A stretch of DNA of 61,159 nucleotides, taken from the NCBI GenBank assembly GCA_023910675.1, contig JAAVWC010000023.1:1-61159 (forward strand). The letters run 5' to 3'. Made by a program: the position numbers and the translations under genes. Below are positions 16,596-25,954 of the stretch, piece by piece (position 1 is the stretch's first letter; every line of letters starts with the position of its first letter). The notes under the pieces were generated by a model, which searched no databases, was not told where the DNA came from, and saw nothing but the letters and a program-made list of their open reading frames with translations. This DNA is from Gemmatimonas sp. Its GTDB lineage: Bacteria > Gemmatimonadota > Gemmatimonadetes > Gemmatimonadales > Gemmatimonadaceae.

Positions 16596-18554
16596 ATGGC
16601 CTCCTCATCCGCGGTGGCCTCTGACGCATCCCAGGCCCGCGCGCTCGATACGAGCGCCGGGCCTGCGCGCATCGGGGGATCGCCCTTTGTACACGCCGGC
16701 GTGACCGGTACCGTCCGCGAACGCATCCCCACCGTGATCATCGACGAACACGGTGCCATGGCAAGGGTTGTCGCCGGGCGTATTGCGACGCTCATCCGCG
16801 AACGTGCTGCTGCGGGGCGCGCGCTGGTGCTGGGCTTGGCCACGGGCAGCACGCCCATTGGGGTGTATCGCGAGCTCATCCGCCTGCATCGGGAAGAGGG
16901 ACTCAGCTTCCGCCACGTCGTCTCGTTCAACCTGGACGAGTACTACCCGATGCGCGCCGACAGCATTCATTCGTACCACCGCTTCATGTGGGAGAATCTT
17001 TTCTCGCACGTGGACATCGATGCGGCCAACGTTCACATCCCCGATGGCGCGCTCGCCCGAGCGGATGTGGATGCCGCGTGTGACGCGTACGAAGCGGCGA
17101 TCGTTGCGGCGGGTGGCATCGATTTCCAGCTGCTCGGCATCGGCAAGACGGGGCACATCGGCTTCAACGAGCCAGGCTCCGGTGAGCAGAGCCGCACGCG
17201 CCTGGTGCACCTGGACTCGATCACGCGTCGCGATGCCGCCGCCGACTTCTTCGGCGAAGAGAACGTCCCGCGCGAAGCGTTGACGATGGGTATTGCGACC
17301 ATCATGGCCGCGCGTGAGGTTGCGATTCTGGCGACGGGCGAACACAAGTCGGGGATCGTGCGTCGTGCCGTGGAAGGAGAGATTGACCGTGCCGTTGCGG
17401 CAACGTTCCTGCAGCGCCATCCCAATACGACATTCTACGTCGACGATGCGGCGGCGGTCGATCTGACGCGCGTCGCCACGCCGTGGTTGCTGGACGAAGT
17501 GCACTGGGATGAGGCTCTGGCGGTGCGAGCGGTGACCTGGCTCGCCGCGAAACAGCAGAAGGCGATTCTCAAGCTTACGCAGGCGGACTACGCCGAGAAC
17601 AACCTGACGAGCCTCGTGGCACGTCATGGGTCTCCGGGGGCAGTCAACGGTCTGGTGTTCAACGTTCTGGGTGCCAAGATTCGCGGCAAGAGCAAACTGC
17701 CGCGCGGCCTCAAGACGATCTGTTTCTCGCCGCACCCTGATGACGATGTGATCTCGATGGGCGGTATTCTCCGCAAGTTCGTGGAGAACGACAACGCCAT
17801 GACGGTGGCGTACATGACCAGCGGCAACATTGCCGTGTTCGATCATGATGTTCGCCGCTACATGGATTTCCTGCTGCGCCTGGATGACGAGCGCATTGGT
17901 GACGGGACGGCGGTGAAGACGCTGGTGGACACCGTGCATGCGTTCCTCGAGCGCAAGCAGGCCGGCGATGTCGATATTGCCGAAGTGCAGGACATCAAGC
18001 GGATCATCCGCGAATCGGAAGCGGTGAGCGGGATTGAGGTGATGGGGTTGAACAAGTCCCATGCGCGTTTCCTCAACCTGCCCTTCTATCAGACCGGTAA
18101 AGTACGGAAGGATCCCATTGGCCCGGCCGATGTCGCGATTGTCGCCGACCTGCTGCGCGAGTTGCAGCCGGACCTGATCTTCGTGGCCGGCGACCTGTCC
18201 GATCCGCACGGCACGCACCGCATGTGCAAGGAGGCGATCGATCTGGCCGTTGCCGAAGTGTACGGTGGCGACGCGGCGGCGAAGTGTCCCGAGATCTGGC
18301 TGTATCGTGGTGCGTGGCAGGAATGGCCCGTGACGGAAGCCACGGTGCTGGTGCCGTTGTCGCAGGAAGAATTGACGCTCAAGATTCAGGCGATCTTCAA
18401 GCATCAATCGCAGAAGGATTCTGCGCCGTTCCCCGGTCAGGACGAACGTGAGTTCTGGCAGCGTGTGGAGCAGCGCAACAAGACCACGGCCCGTCAGTTG
18501 GATCAGCTCGGGTTGGCGGAGTATTTCGCGATGGAGGCGTATGTCATCGCCTGA
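16596..18554 (+). CDS. nagB: Glucosamine-6-phosphate deaminase fused to a PIG-L/LmbE deacetylase
   Basis: 652 residues with two enzymes in one chain. The N-terminal half is NagB-like: LGLATGSTPIGVYRELI (about 80-96), FNLDEYYP (about 110), and GIGKTGHIGFNEPGS (about 186). The C-terminal part from about 370 is PIG-L-like, with FSPHPDDDVISMGG and the second zinc motif DPHGTHR (about 537). NagB converts GlcN6P to fructose-6-phosphate and ammonia. The deacetylase half could remove N-acetyl from the sugar before deamination, so the fusion may do both steps. It is followed by a sugar transporter and a kinase. Confidence 0.9.
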   Translation: MASSSAVASDASQARALDTSAGPARIGGSPFVHAGVTGTVRERIPTVIIDEHGAMARVVAGRIATLIRERAAAGRALVLGLATGSTPIGVYRELIRLHREEGLSFRHVVSFNLDEYYPMRADSIHSYHRFMWENLFSHVDIDAANVHIPDGALARADVDAACDAYEAAIVAAGGIDFQLLGIGKTGHIGFNEPGSGEQSRTRLVHLDSITRRDAAADFFGEENVPREALTMGIATIMAAREVAILATGEHKSGIVRRAVEGEIDRAVAATFLQRHPNTTFYVDDAAAVDLTRVATPWLLDEVHWDEALAVRAVTWLAAKQQKAILKLTQADYAENNLTSLVARHGSPGAVNGLVFNVLGAKIRGKSKLPRGLKTICFSPHPDDDVISMGGILRKFVENDNAMTVAYMTSGNIAVFDHDVRRYMDFLLRLDDERIGDGTAVKTLVDTVHAFLERKQAGDVDIAEVQDIKRIIRESEAVSGIEVMGLNKSHARFLNLPFYQTGKVRKDPIGPADVAIVADLLRELQPDLIFVAGDLSDPHGTHRMCKEAIDLAVAEVYGGDAAAKCPEIWLYRGAWQEWPVTEATVLVPLSQEELTLKIQAIFKHQSQKDSAPFPGQDEREFWQRVEQRNKTTARQLDQLGLAEYFAMEAYVIA

Positions 18555-18566
18555 TCGGTTCGTCGC

Positions 18567-20108
18567 ATGACGGGGCGATTCAACCTGCTCGATCTGTTCG
18601 TGCTGCTGCTGTACCTGAGCGGCACGACGGCGCTGGGCATGTGGATTGGGCGTTCGCAGAAGTCGGCCAACGAGTACTTCGTGGCCGAGCGCGCCATTCC
18701 GTGGTGGGCGGTGATGTTCTCGATCGTCGCGAGCGAAACGTCCGCGCTGACGTTCATCAGCATTCCGGGCTTGTCGTACACCGGCAATCTCGGATTCCTG
18801 GAAGTCGTTGCCGGATACATCCTCGGGCGCATCGTGGTGGCGTACACGCTGTTGCCGCGCTACTTCAACGGCAACCTGGTCACCGCGTACGCGCTGCTCG
18901 AGACGCGCTTCGGTTTGGGGACGCGCCGCTTCACGTCTGTCGTGTTCATGATCACGCGTGCCATGGCGGATGCGGTGCGCGTGTTCGCCACGGCGATTCC
19001 CGTGGCGCTGATCATCGGGCCGGTGATGCCGCGTGAGTACACGATGCCGGCAGCGATCGTCGTGCTTGGTGTGCTCACGGTGATCTACACGTATCGCGGT
19101 GGGATGAAGGCGGTCGTGTGGACCGAGCTGCTGCAGGCGAGCATTTATCTCGTTGGTGGCATCTCGGCGATCATTCTGTTGGGGCAGTCCGTCGACGGTG
19201 GCTGGACGACCATTCTCGATCGTGCGGGCGCGGCAGGCAAGCTGCAAGCGATCGATTGGTACACCGGCTTCGACCGCCCGCATACGATGTTCGCGGGGCT
19301 CATTGGCGGTGCATTCCTCGCGATGGCGTCGCATGGCGCCGATCAGATCATCGTGCAGCGCCTGCTGTCGAGCCGCTCGTTGAAGCAGGCACAGGTGGCG
19401 ATCATCGGGAGTGGCATTGCGGTGTTCGCGCAGATGGCCTTGTTCCTGATGGTGGGCCTGGGCCTGTGGGTGGTGTACGGCGGGCAGAGCTTTCCGCAGG
19501 CCGACCAGATTTTCCCCACGTTCATCATCGAACGGATGCCGCACGGGTTGATCGGGTTGATTGTGGCGGCAATCATTGCGGCGACGATGAGCACCCACTC
19601 GGGTGCGATCAACGCGTTGGCGGCGTCGTCGGTGTACGACATCTACCTGCCCTTTACCGGGCGGAGTGCGGACGACGCACGCACCCTCAAGGTGAGCAAG
19701 GTTATGGCGCTTGCGTGGGGCGTGGCGCTCACCGCGGGTGCCCTGTTGTTCAAGGAGCAGGGGACGCCTGTCGTCGTGATTGCGTTGTCGATCGCGTCGT
19801 TCACGCAGGGTGGGCTGCTGGGCGGGTTCTTCCTGGGCATGTTCTGGGATCGCGCCAACCAGCGGGATGCCATTCTCGGCATGAGCGTGGGGATCAGCTG
19901 CATGGCGTTCATCGTGTTCGCCAAGCAGATCGTCGCGGCGTATCCATCGATGGCTTCGACGCTGGGGGGTGTGGCAACGATTGCTTGGCCATGGTACGTG
20001 CTGATCGGCCTCACGATTACCTTCGTGACGGGGATGTTGTCGTCGTTTACTCACGCGGCGCCCGGCGGCACTGCCGGGGCGCCGCCCGTACCGAGGAGCA
20101 GGCCATGA
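18567..20108 (+). CDS. Sodium:solute symporter (SSS family), probable amino-sugar importer
   Basis: 513 residues with about 13 hydrophobic segments. SSS-family signs include the N-terminal FVLLLYLSGTTALGMWIG, the family block FISIPGLSYTGNLGFLE, and HGADQIIVQRLLSSRSLKQA near residue 255. It starts 12 bases after the deaminase stop and overlaps the kinase start (ATGA at 20105-20108), so it sits in the middle of an amino-sugar catabolic operon. By context it probably imports GlcNAc, MurNAc or a related sugar with sodium; the substrate is an inference. Confidence 0.88.
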   Translation: MTGRFNLLDLFVLLLYLSGTTALGMWIGRSQKSANEYFVAERAIPWWAVMFSIVASETSALTFISIPGLSYTGNLGFLEVVAGYILGRIVVAYTLLPRYFNGNLVTAYALLETRFGLGTRRFTSVVFMITRAMADAVRVFATAIPVALIIGPVMPREYTMPAAIVVLGVLTVIYTYRGGMKAVVWTELLQASIYLVGGISAIILLGQSVDGGWTTILDRAGAAGKLQAIDWYTGFDRPHTMFAGLIGGAFLAMASHGADQIIVQRLLSSRSLKQAQVAIIGSGIAVFAQMALFLMVGLGLWVVYGGQSFPQADQIFPTFIIERMPHGLIGLIVAAIIAATMSTHSGAINALAASSVYDIYLPFTGRSADDARTLKVSKVMALAWGVALTAGALLFKEQGTPVVVIALSIASFTQGGLLGGFFLGMFWDRANQRDAILGMSVGISCMAFIVFAKQIVAAYPSMASTLGGVATIAWPWYVLIGLTITFVTGMLSSFTHAAPGGTAGAPPVPRSRP

Positions 20109-21055
20109 GCGCCGGACCACTCGACCCGACCCCGCTTGTCGTAGGCGTAGACGGCGGCGGCAGCCGCACCCGCGTACTGCTGTGCGATGCCAGTGGTGCC
20201 GCGCTGGCCCGCGTCGAAGGGCCGGCCAGCGCGCTGCAGCCGGGACAGGAGTCGGTGGCTGCCGATGTGATCAAGCAGCTCATTGGCGAGGCGCTGGCCA
20301 AGGCGGAGCGTACGGAGACACGCCCAGCGGTGTGTGTGGTTGGCGTCGCCGGCGCCGGACAGGAACGTGCCGCGCAGGCGCTCTGGTCGGCGCTGGCGCA
20401 GCGGCGCATCGCGGACGACGTGTCGGTGCAGGCCGACGCGACGATCGCGATGGACGACGCCTTCGGCGAGTCGGCAGGTGTGCTGCTGATTGCCGGAACG
20501 GGTTCGGTGGCGTACTCCAAGAGCACGGATGGCCGTACTGAGCGGTGTGGTGGCTGGGGGCCGAATATTGGCGACGAGGGGAGCGCGCACTGGCTGGGCC
20601 GTCGGGCGCTAAGCGTCGTGACTGCCGCGCACGATGGCCGCGAGCCGGAGACGGCATTGACCGGTGCGATTCTCACGGCGCTCGAGCTTGAGAGCCTCGA
20701 GGATGTGATACCGTGGGCGGCGACGGCGACGCCGGCTACCTATGCCTTGTTGGCGCCCGTGGTGGCACAGGTCGCGGCGACCGGCGACCTCCGTGCCAAT
20801 GCGCTGATCTCGTTCTGTGTGGAAGAGCTGGCGCTCCATGTGCGCACACTTGCACGTCGGTGTTTCACCGACGAACGGGCAGCGATCCCGGTGGCCTTGG
20901 CGGGCGGACTGCTGTCGCGAGGGTCGCTGGTGCGCAAGCGCCTCGAGCAGCGTCTGAAGAGTGCGGTGCCTGGTGCGACCGTGAAGAACGACGACGTCGA
21001 TGCGGCGCGTGGTGCGGTCCGTCGTGCGCGGCGATTGCTGGGCGTGGAAGTGTAA
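20105..21055 (+). CDS. BadF/BadG-type sugar kinase, probable N-acetylglucosamine (or MurNAc) kinase
   Basis: 316 residues. The ASKHA ATPase motifs are clear: phosphate-1 VGVDGGGSRTRVLLCDASG at the N-terminus, phosphate-2 GVLLIAGTGSVAY (about residue 123), GGWGPNIGDEGSAHWLG, and the adenosine region ALAGGLLSRGSLV. Members phosphorylate GlcNAc, and clostridial MurK also MurNAc. The product feeds the deaminase-deacetylase fusion. A very long frame that runs in from 19118 in another reading frame over the symporter is spurious before 20105. Confidence 0.88.
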   Translation: MSAGPLDPTPLVVGVDGGGSRTRVLLCDASGAALARVEGPASALQPGQESVAADVIKQLIGEALAKAERTETRPAVCVVGVAGAGQERAAQALWSALAQRRIADDVSVQADATIAMDDAFGESAGVLLIAGTGSVAYSKSTDGRTERCGGWGPNIGDEGSAHWLGRRALSVVTAAHDGREPETALTGAILTALELESLEDVIPWAATATPATYALLAPVVAQVAATGDLRANALISFCVEELALHVRTLARRCFTDERAAIPVALAGGLLSRGSLVRKRLEQRLKSAVPGATVKNDDVDAARGAVRRARRLLGVEV

Positions 21056-21076
21056 ATCACGGTTTGCACATGCAGG

Positions 21077-21118
21077 ACGACGAAGGGGCCGATGCCGCGG
21101 CATCGGCCCCTTCGTCGT
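21077..21118. terminator. Perfect 42-bp palindrome between convergent genes
   Basis: The sequence reads identically on both strands over all 42 bases, with GACGAAGGGGCCGATGCC as one arm and GGCATCGGCCCCTTCGTC as the other and no unpaired loop. It lies 21 bases after the sugar kinase stop and 28 bases after the convergent symporter stop, so it can serve both directions. Confidence 0.8.
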
Positions 21119-21146
21119 TCCCCGGCGTCAGTGTCCCGCAGCCGCA

Positions 21147-22433
21147 TCAGGCAGTGACTGCCTCGACGGCCGGTCCTTCCTTGAGCTCGCCTTCCCATCG
21201 TGCCATGACGGCGGTGGCGAGACAGTTGCCAAGCAGGTTCACCGACGTGCGCGCCATGTCCATGATAGCGTCAACGCCCAAGATGATGGCGATGCCTTCG
21301 AGCGGCAATCCGAATTGCGCCAGCGCGCCGGAGAGGATGACCAGCGACGCCCGCGGTACGGCCGCCACGCCCTTGGACGTGAGCATCAGCGTCAGCATCA
21401 TGAGCAACTGCGTGCCGATGGGCATATCGATGCCGGCCGCCTGCGCCACGAAGACCGATGCGATCGCAAGGTAGAGCGTACTGCCGTCGAGATTGAACGA
21501 ATATCCGGTCGGAAGCACGAACGAGACGATACGACGCGGCACACCGAACTTCTCCATCGCCTGCATCGCCTGCGGGAACGCCGCTTCGGACGAGGCGGTG
21601 GAGAAGGCAATGAGCCACGGCTCTTTCACCAACGCCCAGAAGCGCTTGAGATCGAGCTTGGCGAGCATCGCGATGGGGAGCAGCACGCAGATTACAAACA
21701 CGATGAGCGACACGTAGAGCGTCCCCACCAGCTTCGCGAGGTTGATCATGACGTCGAGGCCACTCTTCCCGACCGTGACCCCGATCGCGGCGCCGATTCC
21801 TATAGGCGCGTAGGCCATGACGATGCCGACGAACTTGAACATGATGTCGCTGAGCGACTGCAGCCAATCGAGCATGAATTTCTTCGACGGTCCTTCGACG
21901 CGCGCGAGTGCAACGGCGAAGATGATGGCAAAGAAGACGATCTGGAGCACCTCGTTCTGCGCGGCCGCTTCGAAGAAGCTTTGCGGCACCGTGTGCTCGA
22001 GCACGGACCCGAACGTCGGCGTCTTGGCCGCCAGCGCCTGGAACTCATCGGAGTTGGCAGCCGGCGAGATGGAGAGCCCGACCCCTGGCTTGGCGACATT
22101 CACGGCCACCAGCCCGATGGCGAGGGCCAGCGTGGTCACCACTTCGAAGTAGATGATCGAGCGCAACGCCAGCTTGCCGACCTTCTTCATGTCGTCGCCG
22201 TGTCCGGCGATCCCCACGACCAAGGTGCTGAAGAGCAGCGGCACGATCAGCGACTTGATCATGCGCAAGAAGATGTTGGCGAACGGCTTGAGGTTGGGCG
22301 CAAAATCGGGGGCAAGCCACCCGATCAGGATGCCGATGATCATCGAAATGATGATCCAACCGGTAAAGCCAATGCCGAGGAGACCCTTCGTTTTCTGGGC
22401 GGCGGCGGGCGTGTCGGCGGAGAGATGTGCCAT
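21147..22433 (-). CDS. Dicarboxylate/amino acid:cation symporter (DAACS family)
   Basis: 428 residues with eight or more hydrophobic segments and the family's re-entrant loops. Signature stretches are FSTASSEAAFPQAMQAMEKF (serine-rich loop), GYSFNLDGSTLYLAIASVFV, and SKGVAAVPRASLVILSGAL. The C-terminal DAIMDMARTSVNLLGNCLA carries the substrate and cation-binding Asp and Asn residues. It imports glutamate, aspartate or C4-dicarboxylates with H+ or Na+. Start at 22433; no partner gene is evident. Confidence 0.92.
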   Translation of the reverse strand: MAHLSADTPAAAQKTKGLLGIGFTGWIIISMIIGILIGWLAPDFAPNLKPFANIFLRMIKSLIVPLLFSTLVVGIAGHGDDMKKVGKLALRSIIYFEVVTTLALAIGLVAVNVAKPGVGLSISPAANSDEFQALAAKTPTFGSVLEHTVPQSFFEAAAQNEVLQIVFFAIIFAVALARVEGPSKKFMLDWLQSLSDIMFKFVGIVMAYAPIGIGAAIGVTVGKSGLDVMINLAKLVGTLYVSLIVFVICVLLPIAMLAKLDLKRFWALVKEPWLIAFSTASSEAAFPQAMQAMEKFGVPRRIVSFVLPTGYSFNLDGSTLYLAIASVFVAQAAGIDMPIGTQLLMMLTLMLTSKGVAAVPRASLVILSGALAQFGLPLEGIAIILGVDAIMDMARTSVNLLGNCLATAVMARWEGELKEGPAVEAVTA

Positions 22434-22461
22434 GTGACGGTCGAAGGGAGAGTGCAGCCGG

Positions 22462-23946
22462 TCAGCGATCCGTGGCGCCCGTGCGCAACACGGAATGACG
22501 ATAGCCGTAGACGAAATAGAGCCCGAGCCCGATTGCCATCCATACGCCGAACGCAATCCAGGCGCTGAGCGGCAGCCCCTTCATCACGAAGATGCAGGCC
22601 CCGGCGCCAAGAAGCGTGACGCCCCACACGAACGGTACGCGGAAGGGGCGATGACGATTGGGTTCACGCACGCGAAGCACGAGCACCCCGATGCACACGA
22701 CCGCAAACGCCGCGAGCGTCCCGATGTTGGTGAGATCGTACGTTGCCGCATCGTCGGCCAACAAGGAACCGAGCGCGACGAGCACGCCGGTAATGAGCGT
22801 GGTGACCTTGGGCGTGCGCGTGACCGGGTCGAGCTTGGCCGCGAACTTGGGGAGCAAGCCGTCTCGGGCCATCGCGTAGAAAATACGCGGCTGGCCGTAC
22901 TGGAAGACGAGCAAGACGGCAGACATGGACACGACCGCGCCAGCCGCCACAATCCAGCTGGCCGTGTCGAGGCCGGCGAGTGACAGAGCCTTCGCCAACG
23001 GATCGGAGCTGCGGAGCTGATCGTAGGGCACCAATCCCGTCGCGACAAAGCCGACGATGACGTAGATCAGCGTACAGATGGCGAGACCACCGAGAATGCC
23101 GCGCGGCAGATTGCGCTGCGGATCTTTGGTTTCTTCGGCGGCGGTCGAAATCGCATCGAAGCCGATGTACGCGAAGAAGACGATGGCGGCACCCTGATGA
23201 ATCCCTTTGAATCCGTTCGGGGCGAACGGCTTGTAGTTGTCAGGATTGATGTGCAGCGCGCCCACGATGACAAACAAGCCCAGCACGATGAGCTTGATGA
23301 TGACCATGATATTATTGGCGCGCGTGCTCTCCTTCACACCGCGCATGAGCAGCGCGGTAATGGCAGCGACGATGCCGAAGGCGGGGAGATTCACAAGGAC
23401 CGGAATGCCGAGTAGTCGAGGCGCCGTCTCCATGAGCCCGCGTATGGCCGGATCCCCACTGGCTTTGACGTTCCAGTAGCCGTGCGTGAGCCACCCGGGC
23501 AGATCGATGCCGAAGCCGCTGAGCAGCGACGTGAAATAGCCGGCCCATCCGATCGCCACCGCGACATTGCCGACCGCGTACTCGAGGATGAGCGCCCATC
23601 CAACGATCCACGCGACGATCTCCCCCAGCGTCGCATATGAATACGCGTAGGCGCTGCCGGCCTGCGGGATCATTGAGGCGAGTTCGGCATAGCAGAGGGC
23701 GGCCAGTCCACAGACCGCGCCGAGCAGCACGAACGACAACACGAGCGCGGGCCCTGCCCCGTAGCGAACCACGGTGCCGTCGGCGAGCGTTTCCCCTGCG
23801 GCGGCGGTGCCTAGCGACGAGAAGATACCGGCACCAATGACGGCACCGATGGCGAGCATGATGAGATCACCGGCGCCAAGTGTTCGGCGCATGCCGTGTT
23901 CACCGTCTTCAGCAGCAGCGATCGGCTTACGATCGAACAGCCCCAT
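22462..23946 (-). CDS. APC-family amino acid permease, cationic amino acid transporter type
   Basis: 494 residues and about 12-14 membrane segments. The N-terminus has the conserved LGAGDLIMLAIGAVIGAGIF, the middle has IVFFAYIGFDAISTAAEETK, and PQRNLPRGILGGL follows. These match the bacterial CAT/YfnA group of amino acid permeases. The C-terminal segments extend to YFVYGYRHSVL, longer than the 12-TM core, as in CAT-type members. Substrate unknown. It lies directly upstream of the dicarboxylate symporter gene. Confidence 0.9.
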   Translation of the reverse strand: MGLFDRKPIAAAEDGEHGMRRTLGAGDLIMLAIGAVIGAGIFSSLGTAAAGETLADGTVVRYGAGPALVLSFVLLGAVCGLAALCYAELASMIPQAGSAYAYSYATLGEIVAWIVGWALILEYAVGNVAVAIGWAGYFTSLLSGFGIDLPGWLTHGYWNVKASGDPAIRGLMETAPRLLGIPVLVNLPAFGIVAAITALLMRGVKESTRANNIMVIIKLIVLGLFVIVGALHINPDNYKPFAPNGFKGIHQGAAIVFFAYIGFDAISTAAEETKDPQRNLPRGILGGLAICTLIYVIVGFVATGLVPYDQLRSSDPLAKALSLAGLDTASWIVAAGAVVSMSAVLLVFQYGQPRIFYAMARDGLLPKFAAKLDPVTRTPKVTTLITGVLVALGSLLADDAATYDLTNIGTLAAFAVVCIGVLVLRVREPNRHRPFRVPFVWGVTLLGAGACIFVMKGLPLSAWIAFGVWMAIGLGLYFVYGYRHSVLRTGATDR

Positions 23947-23989
23947 GACGTGTCTGGGATGTGAGGGGAGGCCGTAGCCCGGAGGGGTC

Positions 23990-24005
23990 GTGCCCCGAGG
24001 GGCAC
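23990..24005 (-). terminator. Short GC hairpin after the downstream TonB gene
   Basis: GTGCCCC and GGGGCAC form a 7-bp stem around a two-base loop, 30 bases beyond the TonB-family stop at 24036. It has no T-tract, so support is moderate. Confidence 0.35.
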
Positions 24006-24035
24006 GTATGGGGGCAAGCTAGTGCCCCGCACCGA

Positions 24036-24887
24036 TCACAGCGAGTACGTGATCTCGGTCCGCGCTCTCACGGGGACACCCTGCGCATTGACAGCGGGGC
24101 GGAACCGGATCGCAATGAGGGCGTCGCGCAACTTGCGGTTGTACGACCCGTCTTTGGTGGGATTGAACTGCAGGTCGAGCACCTTGCCGGTGGAATCGAC
24201 GTCGAAGACGACGACGATGGTGCCCTTGGCCTTGTTGGGCACGGGCAACGGCGGCAGGAAGAGTTCGGTTGGTGCGGGCGGATAGACGGTGCCAGGGCCG
24301 CCACCGGTCCCGGGGCCGACCGAGGTGCCCTTACCGGTGCCGACACCGGAGCCAACGCCACCGCCCGAGCCAGGGCCGCTGCCGGCGCTGCCATCGGAGC
24401 CTGCGCCGCCGCCCGTGCCCGACGTGGCGCTTTTCACGTCGGCCGTCTGGGTGGCGGTGGAGGGGGTAGGCTGCTGCGGCGGCTGCGGAGTCGGTGGCGG
24501 CGGGACCGGAGGCGGAACGACCGGCGGCTTGATGACGGGCGGCTTGATCTGCGGCGTGGTCACGGCAGGCGGCGGCGGCGGTGCCACGCGGACGTACTGC
24601 AGACGCTCCTGCTTCATCTGCCCACCGTTGCCATTATTCCCCCCGCCACCGCCACCGGCCGGTCCCGCGCCGCCAGCTCCCAGCACTTCGCTGAGGAGTT
24701 CGGGCGAGGTGAAGGGGACGATGAGCAGCAGGATGATGGCCACGTGCAAGAAAATCGCGAGCAGCAGACTGCCCGTGCGCTTCTGCTTCGCGACCGGAAT
24801 ACCGATGGGTGGCCGATACCGCGGACGCTGCGGAGCGTCTGCGAGCGGCGGCAGATCAGAGGCGTCGTGCGGAGAACGGTCGGCCAT
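24036..24887 (-). CDS. TonB-family energy transducer with Gly/Pro-rich linker (283 aa)
   Basis: The ATG at 24887 gives a cytoplasmic N-terminus of about 40 residues and one hydrophobic anchor, LLLAIFLHVAIILLLIV. A long low-complexity linker follows, first Gly/Asn-rich, then PPPPPAVTTP-type and PPVPPPPTP, then Gly/Ser-rich to about residue 200. The C-terminal domain GTIVVVFDVDSTGKVLDLQF ends in AIRFRPAVNAQGVPVRART, the TonB beta-alpha-beta fold. It is isolated from the ExbD gene upstream by two hairpins, so it may be transcribed separately. Confidence 0.85.
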   Translation of the reverse strand: MADRSPHDASDLPPLADAPQRPRYRPPIGIPVAKQKRTGSLLLAIFLHVAIILLLIVPFTSPELLSEVLGAGGAGPAGGGGGGNNGNGGQMKQERLQYVRVAPPPPPAVTTPQIKPPVIKPPVVPPPVPPPPTPQPPQQPTPSTATQTADVKSATSGTGGGAGSDGSAGSGPGSGGGVGSGVGTGKGTSVGPGTGGGPGTVYPPAPTELFLPPLPVPNKAKGTIVVVFDVDSTGKVLDLQFNPTKDGSYNRKLRDALIAIRFRPAVNAQGVPVRARTEITYSL

Positions 24888-24915
24888 ATACGTGAAGAGG
24901 GGTGAATACAACGTA

Positions 24916-24953
24916 ATACGGCGGGCGAGCCCAAAAGGGTTCGCCCGCCGTAT
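24916..24953 (-). terminator. Strong hairpin between exbD and tonB genes
   Basis: ATACGGCGGGCGA pairs with TCGCCCGCCGTAT, a 13-bp perfect stem extended inward by GCCC/GGGT around AAAA. It lies 50 bases past the end of the ExbD operon. Confidence 0.7.
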
Positions 24954-24974
24954 ACAACACCACAGGTGGTGATT

Positions 24975-24997
24975 GGGTGCCCCTATACGGGGCACCC
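24975..24997 (-). terminator. Hairpin immediately after the exbD stop
   Basis: GGGTGCCCC and GGGGCACCC form a 9-bp perfect stem around TATAC, 5 bases past the ExbD stop codon. With the next hairpin it makes a tandem terminator. Confidence 0.65.
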
Positions 24998-25002
24998 ATT
25001 AC

Positions 25003-25410
25003 TCACTTGGGTGCGACGCCGAGTACCTTGACGCCCGCGCCACGAGCCTGGTCCATGGCCCAGATGACGTTTTCATAGATCGCCATCGTGTCTCCCTTGA
25101 TGAAGATGATCTTCTCCGGGCGGGGATCATAGATGGTTTTGAGGCGATTGAACAGCTGCGCCCGTTCCACCGGCTCCTTGTTGATCGCGTACTTGTCATC
25201 CGGAAGGATTTCCAACACGATCTGATCAGGATTGACCTGTGAGGTCTGGGGCTGCGGGTTCGGATCGGGGAGCTGCGTGTCGATGGCCTTGCGGCTCATC
25301 GGGATGATCATCATGAAGATGATGAGCAACACGAGGAGCACGTCGATCATGGGCGTCACGTTGATCTCGTTGTTGAGACTTCCGCTTCCGCCGCCGGCTG
25401 ACATACCCAT
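25003..25410 (-). CDS. exbD: ExbD/TolR biopolymer transport protein (135 aa)
   Basis: It has the typical layout: a short cytoplasmic N-terminus ending NEINVTPMIDV, one membrane helix containing the proton-conducting Asp of MIDVLLVLLIIFMMIIP, then a periplasmic domain ending VKVLGVAPK. It works with ExbB and TonB to use the proton gradient for outer-membrane transport. Its start overlaps the preceding exbD stop by one base (TAATG). It is the second of two non-identical ExbD proteins here. Confidence 0.92.
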   Translation of the reverse strand: MGMSAGGGSGSLNNEINVTPMIDVLLVLLIIFMMIIPMSRKAIDTQLPDPNPQPQTSQVNPDQIVLEILPDDKYAINKEPVERAQLFNRLKTIYDPRPEKIIFIKGDTMAIYENVIWAMDQARGAGVKVLGVAPK

Positions 25411-25877
25411 TACTGGCTCCCCCCTGGCTTGATGCGATCGGATTCCACGAGGGATTCCGTACCGGGCTTCTGCTCGGTGATGAGCGCCGCGACGCGGACG
25501 CCGCTCTTGGAGAGCACCCCGAGCGCGTCGACGACCTTCAGGTACTGAAGTCCCTTATCGGCCTTCACGTACATGATGTAATCTTCGCGGCCTTCGACGC
25601 CGTAGATCTCACGCACCAGCGTTTCGAGATCTTCGTTGCGCACCGGTTTTTTGTTCAGGTAATAGCGACCCTGATCGTCGATGCCGAGTACCTGATCACC
25701 CTCTTCTTCCGGGTGCGGCTTGAGGCTTTGACCCTCAGGCGGCACGGCCTTGAACCCGGCGTTGATCTGCGGGATCGTGATCATGAAGATGATGAGCAGC
25801 ACCAGCATCACGTCGATCATGGGGGTGACGTTCGGTTCGGCCTTGACGCCGCCGCCGCCGCCTAGACTCATGCCCAT
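25410..25877 (-). CDS. exbD: ExbD/TolR biopolymer transport protein (155 aa)
   Basis: The N-terminus MGMSLGGGGGVKAEPNVTPM runs into the membrane helix with the conserved Asp (PMIDVMLVLLIIFMITIP). A periplasmic domain about 20 residues longer than its neighbour's follows, with LDGI-like linker DQVLGIDDQGRYYLNKKPV and the conserved YMVYKAD-like IMYVKADKGLQYLKVV. Two divergent ExbD copies suggest a hetero-oligomeric motor, as in Xanthomonas-type ExbD1/ExbD2 systems. It is cotranscribed with ExbB upstream. Confidence 0.92.
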   Translation of the reverse strand: MGMSLGGGGGVKAEPNVTPMIDVMLVLLIIFMITIPQINAGFKAVPPEGQSLKPHPEEEGDQVLGIDDQGRYYLNKKPVRNEDLETLVREIYGVEGREDYIMYVKADKGLQYLKVVDALGVLSKSGVRVAALITEQKPGTESLVESDRIKPGGSQ

Positions 25878-25954
25878 GGCGTTACTCCGTGATTACGCCG
25901 CTGGGGAGCACACCGGAAGGTGCGCCCGCCAGCGAATCGTCGTGAGGGGATCGC

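Noticed and set aside
16605..20120. 1171-codon open frame on the minus strand
   Set aside because: It lies antisense to the deaminase fusion and the symporter, both of which have clear family motifs; its composition is Arg/His/Gln-rich, typical of a high-GC shadow frame.
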